NCBI GenBank assembly: GCA_965370415.1
Contig: CBDUTJ010000013.1
Coordinates: 1 to 64,000 of the forward strand
Length of the DNA stretch: 64,000 nt
DNA from: JACNIV01 sp965370415
GTDB taxonomy: Bacteria > Cloacimonadota > Cloacimonadia > Cloacimonadales > TCS61
Reading direction: 5' to 3'
The translations under genes and the position numbers were made by a program. Shown here piece by piece: positions 17,801-25,558 of this stretch (position 1 is its first letter; every line of letters starts with the position of its first letter). The notes under the pieces were generated by a model. It saw only the letters and a list, made by a program, of their open reading frames with translations. It was not told the DNA's origin and searched no databases.

Positions 17801-20240
17801 CGGGCCAGAAAACAAAGATCAATACATCTGATTCAAAGATATATGCACTATAATTATGACTCCATCCTGGTCCCAAAGAATTAATTGGGCACATTAACCG
17901 GGTTGAATAAGAGTTATAAGTATGAGCAAAATCAAGAGACATTCTGCCACTTGGGATAGAAAAACTTGTTTTTGTATAATGATTAAAATTTCCATTTTGA
18001 GGATTAATACCATATCCTGCTGAAGGTTGTCTTTCATTCCAGGGACGCATCGCTAAATTACCACTAAGTGAAACATAAGCAAGAAAACCCCAGTCAATAT
18101 AATCCGCATTAAAAGCATTGTTTCTTTCAATTTCACTTGTAGTATAGAAATTGTCATTTACAATAGGATTTCCAGAATCAAGGTAAACATAATACATTTT
18201 TACTAATTCAGTGTGTGGTGATCCGAAAGCATATCCAGTTATACCTTCATAATCCCAGCCTGCAATAATCTTATTATCTTTATCTGTTTCATCTGTGGTA
18301 TAATAATGTCTGTTTTCGCTCGGAATGCTATTTTCACTTCCTTTATATAATCTGAAAATATTTACCAGATCAGTTGTATCAAAAGGATATAGTGATAAAT
18401 AACCTTCGGTTTTTTCATAGTTATAGCCATCTGAATTTGCTTGAACTAAATGACTATCTGCAGTGCAATAAAAATGATCCATGTCTCCCGGATGATATGC
18501 TCTGTAAATAGGAACCCAATCAGGTTCATCAAGTTTTGTTGGTGAATATGTGAAAGTGCTAACTGATGATACAATGGAATCACCATTTGCGAAAAAGCCT
18601 TTTACCTTCCAATAATAGTAATTCTCAGAAAGCCAATTTCCACAAAGCTCATACGATGTTCCGTAAATATCCTCAAATACTGAATGCCTGTCTGCAATTT
18701 CCGGTGAACCAAATCCTTCATTATTGTCTACTATCAATTCGTAGTGATTTGCACCAACTTCAGTCCAACTAAAGATAATTTCTGATGTAGTTATTGTTTC
18801 ATCTATTGTGGGGGTCAATAAACTGATTACTGATGTATGAAAATTATATCCTTCTACCCATTGAGGATCATTTATCAAAGTTCCATTATTAGCATATTGA
18901 GTTTTATCATAAGCCACATTTCCAATGCCTTCATTAAAATCCCAGTAACCTACTAAATCTGTTGTATCTGCAGGATTGTTCATGTTAAGTTCACGATATA
19001 TTCTTTCTTGGATTTCTTGCTGTGACAAAGCTCGTTTCCATATTCTGACTTCTTCAATCAATCCGTCAAAATGGTAATTGCCAATTGAATATATTGAAGC
19101 GCCTATTAGAACTTTTGAATTAGAATTGTAGATACTACCTGTTTGACCTAAACCTGTTCCTCTTTCTATTCCATCTACAAATATTCTTATTGTATTATCA
19201 AAAACATTATAGATTCCAGCTAAATGATAATAGTTATTTAATACTAAAACACTATCAGCAGTAGCATTGAATTCACCATTTATTCCATCACCCGATACAG
19301 CAAATAATGCATACCCATTATCCACTCTTAATACCCAACTTCCTCTATTATCTGATTCCGTCTTCCACTTCGAGACAATATGAGCATCAGTAAATGAATC
19401 TGCTTTAATCCAAGCTTCTATTGTTATTTCATCTTGAATATCAAAGCTATCATCATTTCCACAATCGACATAATCATCATTACCATCAAAATCAAGAGCG
19501 TATTGACCTGAAGAATGGAACATTGTTTTACTTCCAACTTCACCCCAGTTATCTTCTGAATCTTTAAATCGGACAAAGATAGTATGCAATCCTGAATCTA
19601 ATCCTGTTGTGGATATGTCATTAAGATAAGCTGTAGCTGTTGAACTTCCAAACGATCCTGTTAAAAATGTTCCGTTTCCTTGCCCCGGATCTGTATCTAT
19701 AAAATATTCTGCTGATATGATCACACCTGAATTCGGATTTCCTACATTTAGAAAAACTGCTGTTGATTCACCCCAATTATTATCTGAATCTTTGAAACGA
19801 ACATAAACAATATGTGTACCAAACGAAAGCCACGAAGTTGAAATTCCTGATAATGAAGCAGTAGCTGTTGTACTTCCGAATGTTCCTGATAAAGATGTTC
19901 CGTTTCCTTCTCCCGGATCTGTATCAATGAAGTATTCAGCGGAAGTAATTATACCAGAATCAGGATTTCCTACGTTCAGGAATATTGCTGCCGGTTCACC
20001 CCAATTATCATCAGAATCTTCGAAGCGAACATAGACAGTATGAGTTCCCAAAGAAAGTTCAGAAGTTGAAATTCCTGATAATGAAGCAGTAGCTGTTGAA
20101 CTTCCGAATGTTCCTGATAAAGATGTTCCGTTTCCTTCTCCCGGATCTGTATCAATGAAGTATTCAGCTGATATGATTGTATTTGCAAAAGAAATTATTG
20201 GAAAGATACAAATAAATAATAAAATTAGCATTATTTTCAT
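14886..20240 (-). CDS. large RHS-repeat protein with LamG-like domain
   Basis: The 1784-residue exported protein has, in order: a signal peptide (1-19); three nearly identical 76-residue modules beginning SAEYFIDTDPG (24-243); a LamG/concanavalin-like domain (about 245-440, ALDFDGNDDYVDCG...EVRIWKRALSQQEI); a segment resembling the 'FYTT' repeat family (about 575-720); DUF6531-like sequence; and a long array of YD repeats (about 850-1600). The conserved RHS core follows (GRFISEDPIWDVNLYAYAGNNP...DPKGL) and then a variable ~100-residue tail. RHS proteins form shells that enclose their C-terminal effector; the tail here is the usual toxin position but matches nothing I recognise. No T9SS domain. 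No obvious immunity gene follows. The start has GGGAG upstream. Confidence 0.88.
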   Translation of the reverse strand: MKIMLILLFICIFPIISFANTIISAEYFIDTDPGEGNGTSLSGTFGSSTATASLSGISTSELSLGTHTVYVRFEDSDDNWGEPAAIFLNVGNPDSGIITSAEYFIDTDPGEGNGTSLSGTFGSTTATASLSGISTSWLSFGTHIVYVRFKDSDNNWGESTAVFLNVGNPNSGVIISAEYFIDTDPGQGNGTFLTGSFGSSTATAYLNDISTTGLDSGLHTIFVRFKDSEDNWGEVGSKTMFHSSGQYALDFDGNDDYVDCGNDDSFDIQDEITIEAWIKADSFTDAHIVSKWKTESDNRGSWVLRVDNGYALFAVSGDGINGEFNATADSVLVLNNYYHLAGIYNVFDNTIRIFVDGIERGTGLGQTGSIYNSNSKVLIGASIYSIGNYHFDGLIEEVRIWKRALSQQEIQERIYRELNMNNPADTTDLVGYWDFNEGIGNVAYDKTQYANNGTLINDPQWVEGYNFHTSVISLLTPTIDETITTSEIIFSWTEVGANHYELIVDNNEGFGSPEIADRHSVFEDIYGTSYELCGNWLSENYYYWKVKGFFANGDSIVSSVSTFTYSPTKLDEPDWVPIYRAYHPGDMDHFYCTADSHLVQANSDGYNYEKTEGYLSLYPFDTTDLVNIFRLYKGSENSIPSENRHYYTTDETDKDNKIIAGWDYEGITGYAFGSPHTELVKMYYVYLDSGNPIVNDNFYTTSEIERNNAFNADYIDWGFLAYVSLSGNLAMRPWNERQPSAGYGINPQNGNFNHYTKTSFSIPSGRMSLDFAHTYNSYSTRLMCPINSLGPGWSHNYSAYIFESDVLIFVFWPGGTIHIYDNSTLEPITLGVYDELIKISDTYEIKKKNQVVYTFEILNPTTDETAFLTSITDRNNNTITCSYIPEAERRLTSVIGPKGRVLIFTYHTEAGKEQLIYQVTDPIGRNIQFEYDNDNNLIQFTDAVGHYTTYSYDTDHREDHLLTQIQLPEDNIITNSYNNKKIISQNIGSTGQFISVDYGYNSVPTATRITDANGIIQDYGYTSEIDGLIQSILTTGSNFTYYYGDTSNPTKPTIITDGNNYDTMIDYDIIGNAESIEKPYSIIHQFEYNVFNDVTNYTDPRGKQYQYGYDSYGNITSINKPAPFGSMSINYNSDGTINQVNDPLSQTSSYYYDQYGSVTSIIDNLGHTTSYDCDDISRLTSKINANNQTTAYSYLNNDLLDTVTNAANITTNYDYDSNDNLTSISTSGQTTSMSYNDMDLVSTISNPLSQQTSFNYYDNGQIQTKIKPDGQTINYAYDNQGKLNNLSGGAINGSLSYDDNNNLVHLSDNNGDIWLNSYDGLNRLLYYTDYYENVVQYTYDDANNIGSITYPDNKTVNYTYYDNNQLNSVTDWNGNTTTYTYRADGTLYQIQNPNGCTTNYDYDNNSRLTNYTTTGPQGLICDYGYVLDAIGNHLSEDITEPYPLPVLLDLNESYSYDNANRIQSAGSASFSHDVNGNMTQRIGFTTTNYTWDVLDRLTDIDINNTNYVYDLFGNRRTATKNGVTTRYVLDINGQMSNILMETDENGNVMNYYIYGLGLVSRIDNNNNTRYYQYDSIGSTIAMTDENGILTHKYSYGPFGQVLEQEEEDDNAFRFVGQFGVMDEENGLYFMRARYFDPEIGRFISEDPIWDVNLYAYAGNNPLINIDPKGLDSMEDDDPLLTGIMSVAGNVSGAGDVINYTVAYFEISKSQKRILDSAKRDIDRLALEVVEGESTLDEAIDYLLNGRRMTFVDPIRKILGTDISESLMKIKLCDRILEILKDKRQ
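19512..20171. repeat. three tandem ~228-bp in-gene repeats
   Basis: Three consecutive copies encode the 76-residue SAEYFIDTDPG module of the RHS protein N-terminus. The first two copies are almost identical at nucleotide level and the third is more diverged, so amplification is recent and could vary between strains. Confidence 0.8.
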
Positions 20241-20273
20241 TTGGTGCTCCCTTGTTCTTGAAAGAATTTAGAT

Positions 20274-21236
20274 TTATTTTATTTGACCGGTTGCTTCAAT
20301 ATCAAATGTCTCCCCAGGATAAACCGATTCCGGAGTTATTTGAATATCCATTACTGTTGGATAACCTGATCCCCACTGCTGAGGTCCTCCGTAAATTCCC
20401 ATATCATTTCGAGTTCCGTCTAGGTCTTCGTATTCAAAACCTGTAATGCCGGAATCAATGCAAGGTGAACCTGATTGGAGATAATAGTTAGATTCAACTA
20501 AATCAAAAAATATTGGATCTTGATAAATGTTATTACTCCCCGTGTTTACTCCGCTTGTATTAGTTACATTGTTATTAAAACAATTATAATCAAGTGTTCC
20601 CATATAAGAACCACCATTATAATTAATAATTCCATAATTTGTGCTATTTATAATAATATTGCTATAAATATTCGCATAACAATCAGCTGAACCAGAACTA
20701 GCTGTCCGCATAGAAATACCTGAAGAACAATTTTGAATTACATTATTTATAATAGTACCTCCGAATGTATTAAAATTGATCGCATAATCAAATGTTATTC
20801 CCTTTGAGCAATTTCTAATAATGCAATTATTAACCGTAATATATTCTTCATCAATAAAGATCCCATCAGTACAATTCTCAATTATACAATGTTTAATGAT
20901 TGGGGTTGAAGCGTATATTTCGATACCCTTATTAGTACATATGATCTTAAGATTTAAAATTGTAACATTTCCGTTGTTAATTTTAATTGCATAACTTGAA
21001 TTCGTCTGAATAACTGTTGAATTAGGATCAATCCCTTCCAGCGTAATAGCTTTCGAAATACTTATGGATTCCAGATATGTTGCAGGATAAATTAAAATAA
21101 CATCTCCATCCGCAGAGGCACTGTAAGCAGCGTTAATTGTGTAATATGGACCATTGAATTTATCTACAACAAGAGTTGTAGAAAAGACTGATACTGTGAT
21201 CAGTATCATAATAACAAAACAAATTAGATTTTTCAT
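20274..21236 (-). CDS. secreted right-handed beta-helix protein
   Basis: The 320-residue protein has a signal peptide (MKNLICFVIMILITVSVFS). It begins with the leader LVVDKFNGPYYTINAAYSASADGDVILIYPATYLESI, typical of NosD/pectate-lyase-like beta-helix proteins. Parallel beta-helix rungs follow (VTILNLKIICTNKGIEI, PIIKHCIIENCTDGIFI, ITVNNCIIRNCSKGITF). It ends after YPGETFDIEATGQIK without a T9SS sorting domain. The related beta-helix protein at 2721-5516 has one, so this protein may have lost its C-terminus; the final segment resembles the start of an Ig-like domain that is cut short. GGGAGG precedes the ATG. It is the first gene of a minus-strand run with the RHS genes (34 bp to the next start). 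Confidence 0.75.
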   Translation of the reverse strand: MKNLICFVIMILITVSVFSTTLVVDKFNGPYYTINAAYSASADGDVILIYPATYLESISISKAITLEGIDPNSTVIQTNSSYAIKINNGNVTILNLKIICTNKGIEIYASTPIIKHCIIENCTDGIFIDEEYITVNNCIIRNCSKGITFDYAINFNTFGGTIINNVIQNCSSGISMRTASSGSADCYANIYSNIIINSTNYGIINYNGGSYMGTLDYNCFNNNVTNTSGVNTGSNNIYQDPIFFDLVESNYYLQSGSPCIDSGITGFEYEDLDGTRNDMGIYGGPQQWGSGYPTVMDIQITPESVYPGETFDIEATGQIK

Positions 21237-21570
21237 TTTTTCCTCCCAATTTTCACTTTCTTATTTTGATCAATCGATTATTTTTTATCATCCTTAACAT
21301 CTCTTCATTTTAATGCAAATATCACAGAAAAGCTTATTCATTTTACTTTTATTTAAACAAAAAACGATAACAAACTTTTTCATATACCATCCCGTATTAT
21401 GTTCGGTTATTATTTATCAATCTTTTAATGATTTTTATGAAAATTTAGTCAACTATTTTATTAAAGTAATAATTAATTATATTTTAAATGCTACGATTTT
21501 TCCATTTTGTATTTCCTTTTTCAGAAACAAAAAAATCAGCCAATAGCTAAAAAAAGAGTCCGGATATAAA
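21237..21570. other. AT-rich intergenic region
   Basis: About 330 bp upstream of the beta-helix gene. It must hold the promoter of the minus-strand run, but no confident -35/-10 pair was picked. No RNA gene or repeat recognised. Confidence 0.4.
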
Positions 21571-21600
21571 GGAACAACGGGAGATCAATCCCGTTGCTCC
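21571..21600 (-). terminator. rho-independent-type hairpin after VWA fragment
   Basis: GGAGCAACGGGA / TCCCGTTGTTCC stem with a 6-nt loop, followed by TTTAT on the minus strand. It sits just past the stop of the VWA gene remnant, the same relative position as the terminator of the intact gene at 39401-39426. Confidence 0.6.
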
Positions 21601-21693
21601 AAATAGATCACTTCACCAAAGGGTGGTGTGAAGTTAGCTTTATCAGTTAATATCCACAAAATCGGATAATCAGGTGGCTCCGGAAATGAATCA
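21601..21693 (-). pseudogene. 3' fragment of VWA/zincin gene
   Basis: The minus strand encodes about 30 residues, SFPEPPDYPILWILTDKAN followed by FTPPFGEVI. This is nearly identical to the C-terminus of the intact protein at 39448-40563 (SFPEPPDYPTLWILTDKAN, FKPPFGEVI). Sequence upstream does not continue the gene, so this is a relic of a second copy of that module. Confidence 0.8.
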
Positions 21694-21794
21694 CACTGAG
21701 TTTAAAAGATCTAAAATGGAAGATAATTTTGTTTATGTAGTTTTAGATAGAGCAAAATAGACATGCATATTATCAACAGAACGGGGTTTTGAAG

Positions 21795-21819
21795 GAAAAA
21801 GGAAGCCAAATGGCTTCCC
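21795..21819 (-). terminator. rho-independent terminator after T9SS fragment
   Basis: GGAAGCC-ATTT-GGCTTCC hairpin followed by TTTTTCC on the minus strand, directly after the TAA of the T9SS domain remnant. Confidence 0.75.
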
Positions 21820-21820
21820 T

Positions 21821-21945
21821 TTATTTCAATAAAATCATCTTCTTAACTTTCTGATAATCACCGGCTTTTAGCCTATAGAAATAGATTCCTGAGCCCTGTT
21901 TATTCGCATTCCATGGATAATCATGTTTACTTGCATTTTGTAGCG
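21821..21945 (-). pseudogene. 3' fragment of a T9SS cargo gene
   Basis: About 40 codons remain: HDYPWNANKQGSGIYFYRLK then AGDYQKVKKMILLK and TAA. This is the last half of a T9SS type A sorting domain. The rest of the gene is missing. The terminator is preserved. Confidence 0.85.
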
Positions 21946-21974
21946 GAGTGGAAAAATGACAGGTGAACAATTTG

Positions 21975-22170
21975 TTATGCTGAAGAGTTTATTCTCCGGC
22001 AAATTAGTTCTCTTTTACCAATTGGTACAATTAAGCTATCAAATTTTGTATTTTTCATAACTTTATCAATCATTGGTTCAATTGTTTCATAGTGATTAAT
22101 TGCATTATCCGCTACTATCATAGCATTCTGAATAATTTTTGAATTCTTTAAAAAATGAGAGCGTCTATAA
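21975..22170 (-). pseudogene. 3' fragment of an O-methyltransferase-like gene
   Basis: About 60 codons ending in TAA: LKNSKIIQNAMIVADNAIN, HYETIEPMIDKVMKNTKFD, SLIVPIGKRELICRRI. This resembles the C-terminus of class I SAM-dependent O-methyltransferase-like proteins ('ADNAI...LPIGKGEL'). The N-terminal AdoMet-binding part is absent; the frame meets the end of the 22165-22407 ORF. Confidence 0.6.
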
Positions 22171-22407
22171 TAAAGATTTCAAAATTTCATCCCTGATCTT
22201 TTGTAAATTATTTTTTACTTCGACCCAATCACTATAAAAGTAATATTCTCGTATATTCATTGAAGTTCCGTCTTTGAAATAAATAGTAAAATACCAATAT
22301 CCCAAACTTGTAAAATCTCTGGATTTCACACTTTCCAAATCACCAATATTCTTAATCTTTGAGATATCGATTTCTTTACCATCAGGAAGAATATAAATTT
22401 CTAACAT
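22165..22407 (-). CDS. small hypothetical protein
   Basis: The 80-residue protein starts MLEIYILPDGKEIDISKI and has alternating beta strands (YWYFTIYFKDGTSMNIREYYF) and a C-terminal helix (WVEVKNNLQKIRDEILKSLL). It resembles small single-domain proteins of mobile elements, but I do not recognise the family. There is no strong ribosome binding site. It overlaps the truncated sugar isomerase ORF by 7 bp and sits between gene fragments, so it probably arrived with a rearrangement. Confidence 0.5.
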   Translation of the reverse strand: MLEIYILPDGKEIDISKIKNIGDLESVKSRDFTSLGYWYFTIYFKDGTSMNIREYYFYSDWVEVKNNLQKIRDEILKSLL

Positions 22408-22553
22408 AATACATCACTATTTTTTAATATACAAAATTTTTTCCCGTTTATACTGCAAATTTCAACGCCTTCAAAACCATATTTTTTTGCGGAATTCACA
22501 ACTTCATCGATAGACCAATTCGGACATCCTAATGTACTGAATGCAAGTTTCAT
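22401..22553 (-). pseudogene. N-terminal fragment of sugar phosphate isomerase/epimerase
   Basis: The 50-codon ORF starts MKLAFSTLGCPNWSIDEVV, NSAKKYGFEGVEICSINGK, then loses similarity and stops. The first ~37 residues match the first beta-alpha unit of xylose-isomerase-like TIM barrels (sugar phosphate isomerase/epimerase family, usually 250-300 residues). Its ATG overlaps the TAA of the upstream amidohydrolase (TAATG), so it was once the next gene of that operon and is now truncated. Confidence 0.75.
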
Positions 22554-23350
22554 TAATTTTTTCTTTTTGAAATGATATGTAATGCATTACCTAATAATAT
22601 CATGTCTTTGTCCCTTTCCTTGATCGAAGCCTTTTGAACCTTCAGCAGAGACGATTTAATATACTGAAAAGGAGCATTACTGCCAAAGAGCATTCGTTTT
22701 GCTCCAAAGTCATTAATTGCCCTGACGATAACCTCAATCAAACCAGGATTGCTGTGTCTTCCCTGCATTCTATCTATATCAAAGAACCAGTTATTACATT
22801 GAAGAAGATTATCTTTTTCAGCAAGTAGTTCAGGATATGCAGCTCCACTTAATATGAAAGTAACTTCGGGAAAATTGGAGATCACCTTTGCTGCTGATTT
22901 GATATTAAGAGGTGGAACTTTCATCAGCCAGTGATGTTGTCGTTCATCTTCTATTCTTATAGAAAGGATAACAGGAATTTTCTTTTCCTCTACCGCTGAA
23001 ATTATTTCCAAAAAACAACTATCTCTAAGTTCATACCTGTGATAAGTTGGGAAAAGTCTCAATCCTTTGAATCCCATCCTATCAAAACAAGTCATAAATT
23101 CACCTTCCCAGCCGGGAAATGCAGGATTTATAACTGCATAAGGAATAATGGTTTCAGGATATTTACTCGCTGCCTCAGCTACTTCAAGATTGCCTTCCAT
23201 ACAGTCTTTTGCCAATATCGAGTATATCGAATAAACAATAGCTCTGTCAATTCCTTCCTTTTTGAGTAGTTCAATTAACTTTTCAGCAGTTCTATGTTTC
23301 AGTTTCCTGAAAGGCCAATCACCAATTCCTATAAAGAAATCAATTATCAT
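22553..23350 (-). CDS. amidohydrolase-2-like protein lacking HxH
   Basis: The 265-residue protein has the fold landmarks of the amidohydrolase (Amidohydro_2) superfamily: alternating strands, GFKGLRLFPTYHRYEL, EEKKIPVILSI, FPEVTFILSGA, and the C-terminal AKRMLFGSNAPFQ, which corresponds to the 'R-x-L-F-G-[ST]-D-x-P' element. The N-terminal HxH metal ligands are absent (MIIDFFIGIGDWPF), and so is the usual His in the 'AH-x-G' strand. Catalysis by a metal is therefore doubtful. The start overlaps the preceding gene (ATGA, 4 bp), and translational coupling is likely. With its neighbours it belongs to a sugar-acid or inositol-type catabolic cluster, by inference from the isomerase and DegT fragments. 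Confidence 0.75.
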   Translation of the reverse strand: MIIDFFIGIGDWPFRKLKHRTAEKLIELLKKEGIDRAIVYSIYSILAKDCMEGNLEVAEAASKYPETIIPYAVINPAFPGWEGEFMTCFDRMGFKGLRLFPTYHRYELRDSCFLEIISAVEEKKIPVILSIRIEDERQHHWLMKVPPLNIKSAAKVISNFPEVTFILSGAAYPELLAEKDNLLQCNNWFFDIDRMQGRHSNPGLIEVIVRAINDFGAKRMLFGSNAPFQYIKSSLLKVQKASIKERDKDMILLGNALHIISKRKN

Positions 23351-24102
23351 TCAAACCACCTTTTAAAAAGTCGTTTTGCGTTACCATAAAGAATCAGATT
23401 CTTTTGCTCATTTGTAATTTCAGCTCCTTCGATCTTTCCCAGGTTCGTCCAGAAACCTATATCAGGAAGGTCTGTACCGAAGAGAATCCTTTCCGCACCT
23501 AGTTCGTCCACTGCTTTTTCAATCATTCCACTATCAACAATGCCGCCGGACAGATCGATGAGGACATTCGGGAAATATCGAATTGCTTTGATACCACGCT
23601 GCCAATCTCCTCCAATATGTGCCATAATGATCGTTACCTGCGGAAACTCTCTGGCAAGCACTGCTATATCGGTTGGTGTTGATTCTCCCTGTAAACAACC
23701 TGTTATCTTAAACCAGGCATGCTGGAGAATGGGAATATTATAAAACGCAGCTTTTCCCATTATCGGTCTATACAAAGGATCAGTGCAGACACAACCACAC
23801 TCCAATTTAATCCCTATCATACCATATTCATTCACAGCAAGATCTATCTCATCAAGCGATTCTTTTTGATATTCGGGATTTACATAGACCCAACCTTGAA
23901 TATAACCATTTTCACGCTTCATCCATTCATAAACACGAAGGTTATCTCCATGGAACTGCTCCGGTTTTGGCTTATAGGTATTATTACTAGGACAAAGACA
24001 GGAAACAATCATCTTTTCCACACCTGCCTTCTTTTCAAGTTCAATAGTATGTCGAAAGCTCCTATCATCATTCAGGTGCACATGTATATCAATTATTTTC
24101 AT
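23347..24102 (-). CDS. amidohydrolase family protein (metal motif intact)
   Basis: The 251-residue protein begins MKIIDIHVHLNDD, with the N-terminal HxH of TIM-barrel metal-dependent hydrolases. Later elements are IGIKLECGCVC, ILQHAWFK (His ligand), VTIIMAHIGGDW (AH-x-GG His ligand) and AERILFGTDLPDIG (R-x-L-F-G-T-D catalytic Asp). All expected ligands of an Amidohydro_2 hydrolase or decarboxylase are present, so it is probably the active member of the three in this cluster. The substrate is not predictable. Upstream is the DegT fragment (gap 20 bp); downstream it overlaps the next gene by 4 bp. Confidence 0.85.
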   Translation of the reverse strand: MKIIDIHVHLNDDRSFRHTIELEKKAGVEKMIVSCLCPSNNTYKPKPEQFHGDNLRVYEWMKRENGYIQGWVYVNPEYQKESLDEIDLAVNEYGMIGIKLECGCVCTDPLYRPIMGKAAFYNIPILQHAWFKITGCLQGESTPTDIAVLAREFPQVTIIMAHIGGDWQRGIKAIRYFPNVLIDLSGGIVDSGMIEKAVDELGAERILFGTDLPDIGFWTNLGKIEGAEITNEQKNLILYGNAKRLFKRWFE

Positions 24103-24122
24103 TTTTCATCTCTTTTCTATGT

Positions 24123-24428
24123 TTATTTATTCAAATACAAATGATAGTCACAAACCTTCTTGATAGCCTTTGCAATATCTTCCGCATCTTCGAAAGTCAT
24201 AAATTCATTGCATGGCAAAACCATCATTCTTGTAAGAACTTCTTCTGCATTAGGGCAGAGTCCTTTTTCATAAGTAACTTTCTTTCCATAAAGATGGCAA
24301 TCGAACGGGCAGGAAGTTTTTCCATAGATATTCATATTCTTAATGCAATCAAAGAGATAGACAGGAATTCTAAGGCAGGGATAGGTTACTGGCTTTCCTT
24401 CATTTGCAGTTCTGATAAAATAATTCAT
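24123..24428 (-). pseudogene. C-terminal fragment of DegT/DnrJ/EryC1-type aminotransferase
   Basis: About 100 residues remain of a PLP-dependent sugar aminotransferase that is normally near 400 residues: YPCLRIPVYLFDCIKNMNIY, GKTSCPFDCHLYGKKVTYE, then GLCPNAEEVLTRMMVLPCNE and FMTFEDAEDIAKAIKKV. The closing part matches the family's 'C-P-x-A-E-x-x-x-x-x-x-x-L-P' and 'E-D-x-x-x-I' ending. A TGA lies in frame just before the first ATG and there is no ribosome binding site, so the 5' three quarters, including the PLP lysine, are lost. Confidence 0.7.
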
Positions 24429-24631
24429 TGTTCAATAATGTCTCCAATTTTCCTTTATCTTAAAACATTTACTAAACTCATCCTCCCCCCTATTCGGTGG
24501 AGTTGATTCACTCTTCTCCCGGACAGGAGAGCTTTCAATGGATGAGGAAGGAAAAAATTCATGAAAATCGCTGTCTTCATTTACCCAATTTTCATGTTGC
24601 GAGACTTTGCGTTGAGAATAATTTTCATTTT

Positions 24632-25366
24632 TCAAAATCCTAATAATTGCATCAAATTTTCACCTGCTATCATTGCTTTTTCTTCTTTCGATATACGTGC
24701 ATATTTCACTACCATAATTAATGGAACGGGATTGAAAAATGGTGTGGCAGAACCAAATAGCAATCGATTTGCTCCAAACTTTTTGCAGACATCCTCGATT
24801 CCATAGTAGAATTGAAAAAAAGAAGTGTCAATACACAGATTTGGTGTTTCAGAAAGTAATGCGTATATATCCCGGTTCAATCGGAAAGGAGCTCTCGTTA
24901 ATACTACTGGAAGATTAGGATATCTTGAGCAAATAGAATAAAGTTGATCAAAATTAGTTTCTTCAAAGTCGATGAAAAGTGGAATATTTCTTTCCTCTAA
25001 AATATTTAACAAGACTCCTGCACTCCATTCTGTTAAAGTCCAGTTATGAGCTTTTGGGAAAATCCTTACTGCACGAATTCCCTTTTCCAGTATTACATAA
25101 ATTAATTCTTCCGATACCGGCATTTCTCCGGTATAATGGGGAAACAGAACCCAGCACGGATATAAATTCTTGTATTTACCAATTTCTTCTAAAAGTTTCT
25201 GATTGCCAACAGCCGGGTTGTATTCTCTGGAAAAAGAATGATAAACCAAGGCATTATCGATGTTAAATCTATTCATTGTTTTAATTAACTCTTTTGAGGT
25301 TTCCAAGCTTTTTGGTATTGGAACAGACAGTTTCCCAAAACAACAGTTAGAATCAAAAAAATTCAT
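24632..25366 (-). CDS. amidohydrolase-2-like protein lacking HxH
   Basis: The 244-residue protein is a paralogue of the 22553-23350 product: FNIDNALVYHSFSREYNPAV near the start, KGIRAVRIFPKAHNWTL, EERNIPLFIDFE, YPNLPVVLTRAP, and ANRLLFGSATPFF at the end. The N-terminal HxH is replaced (MNFFDSNCCFG) and the GTD Asp is replaced by SAT. It is thus another probably metal-free, possibly non-catalytic member. A DegT fragment and ~200 bp of noncoding debris separate it from the next gene. AAAGGTG precedes the ATG. Confidence 0.7.
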   Translation of the reverse strand: MNFFDSNCCFGKLSVPIPKSLETSKELIKTMNRFNIDNALVYHSFSREYNPAVGNQKLLEEIGKYKNLYPCWVLFPHYTGEMPVSEELIYVILEKGIRAVRIFPKAHNWTLTEWSAGVLLNILEERNIPLFIDFEETNFDQLYSICSRYPNLPVVLTRAPFRLNRDIYALLSETPNLCIDTSFFQFYYGIEDVCKKFGANRLLFGSATPFFNPVPLIMVVKYARISKEEKAMIAGENLMQLLGF

Positions 25367-25423
25367 AAATTACACCTTTAACCTTTATATTTAGTGCATA
25401 TTCTTAATATTAAGAAAAATATT

Positions 25424-25450
25424 GGGCTGAATTTTAATCAAATCCAGCCC
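25424..25450 (-). terminator. hairpin downstream of C25 peptidase gene
   Basis: On the minus strand GGGCTGGATTT pairs with AAATTCAGCCC, followed by an A/T-rich run with TTTTT. It lies about 110 bp after the peptidase stop and before the amidohydrolase cluster. Confidence 0.55.
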
Positions 25451-25558
25451 TGTGATGTTTTTAACTAGTTTGAGCTGTTAACTTTGTGTTGAACTGATAT
25501 TAACATTATTTTTCCCTTTTTCTTTGTCTTTTGCTATTTCATCAGGACTTGTCCGCCA

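Noticed and set aside
24432..24635. 67-residue ORF with SSPVREKSESTPPNRGEDEF
   Set aside because: Low-complexity translation of an intergenic stretch with short palindromes; no ribosome binding site. Kept as noncoding debris next to the DegT fragment.
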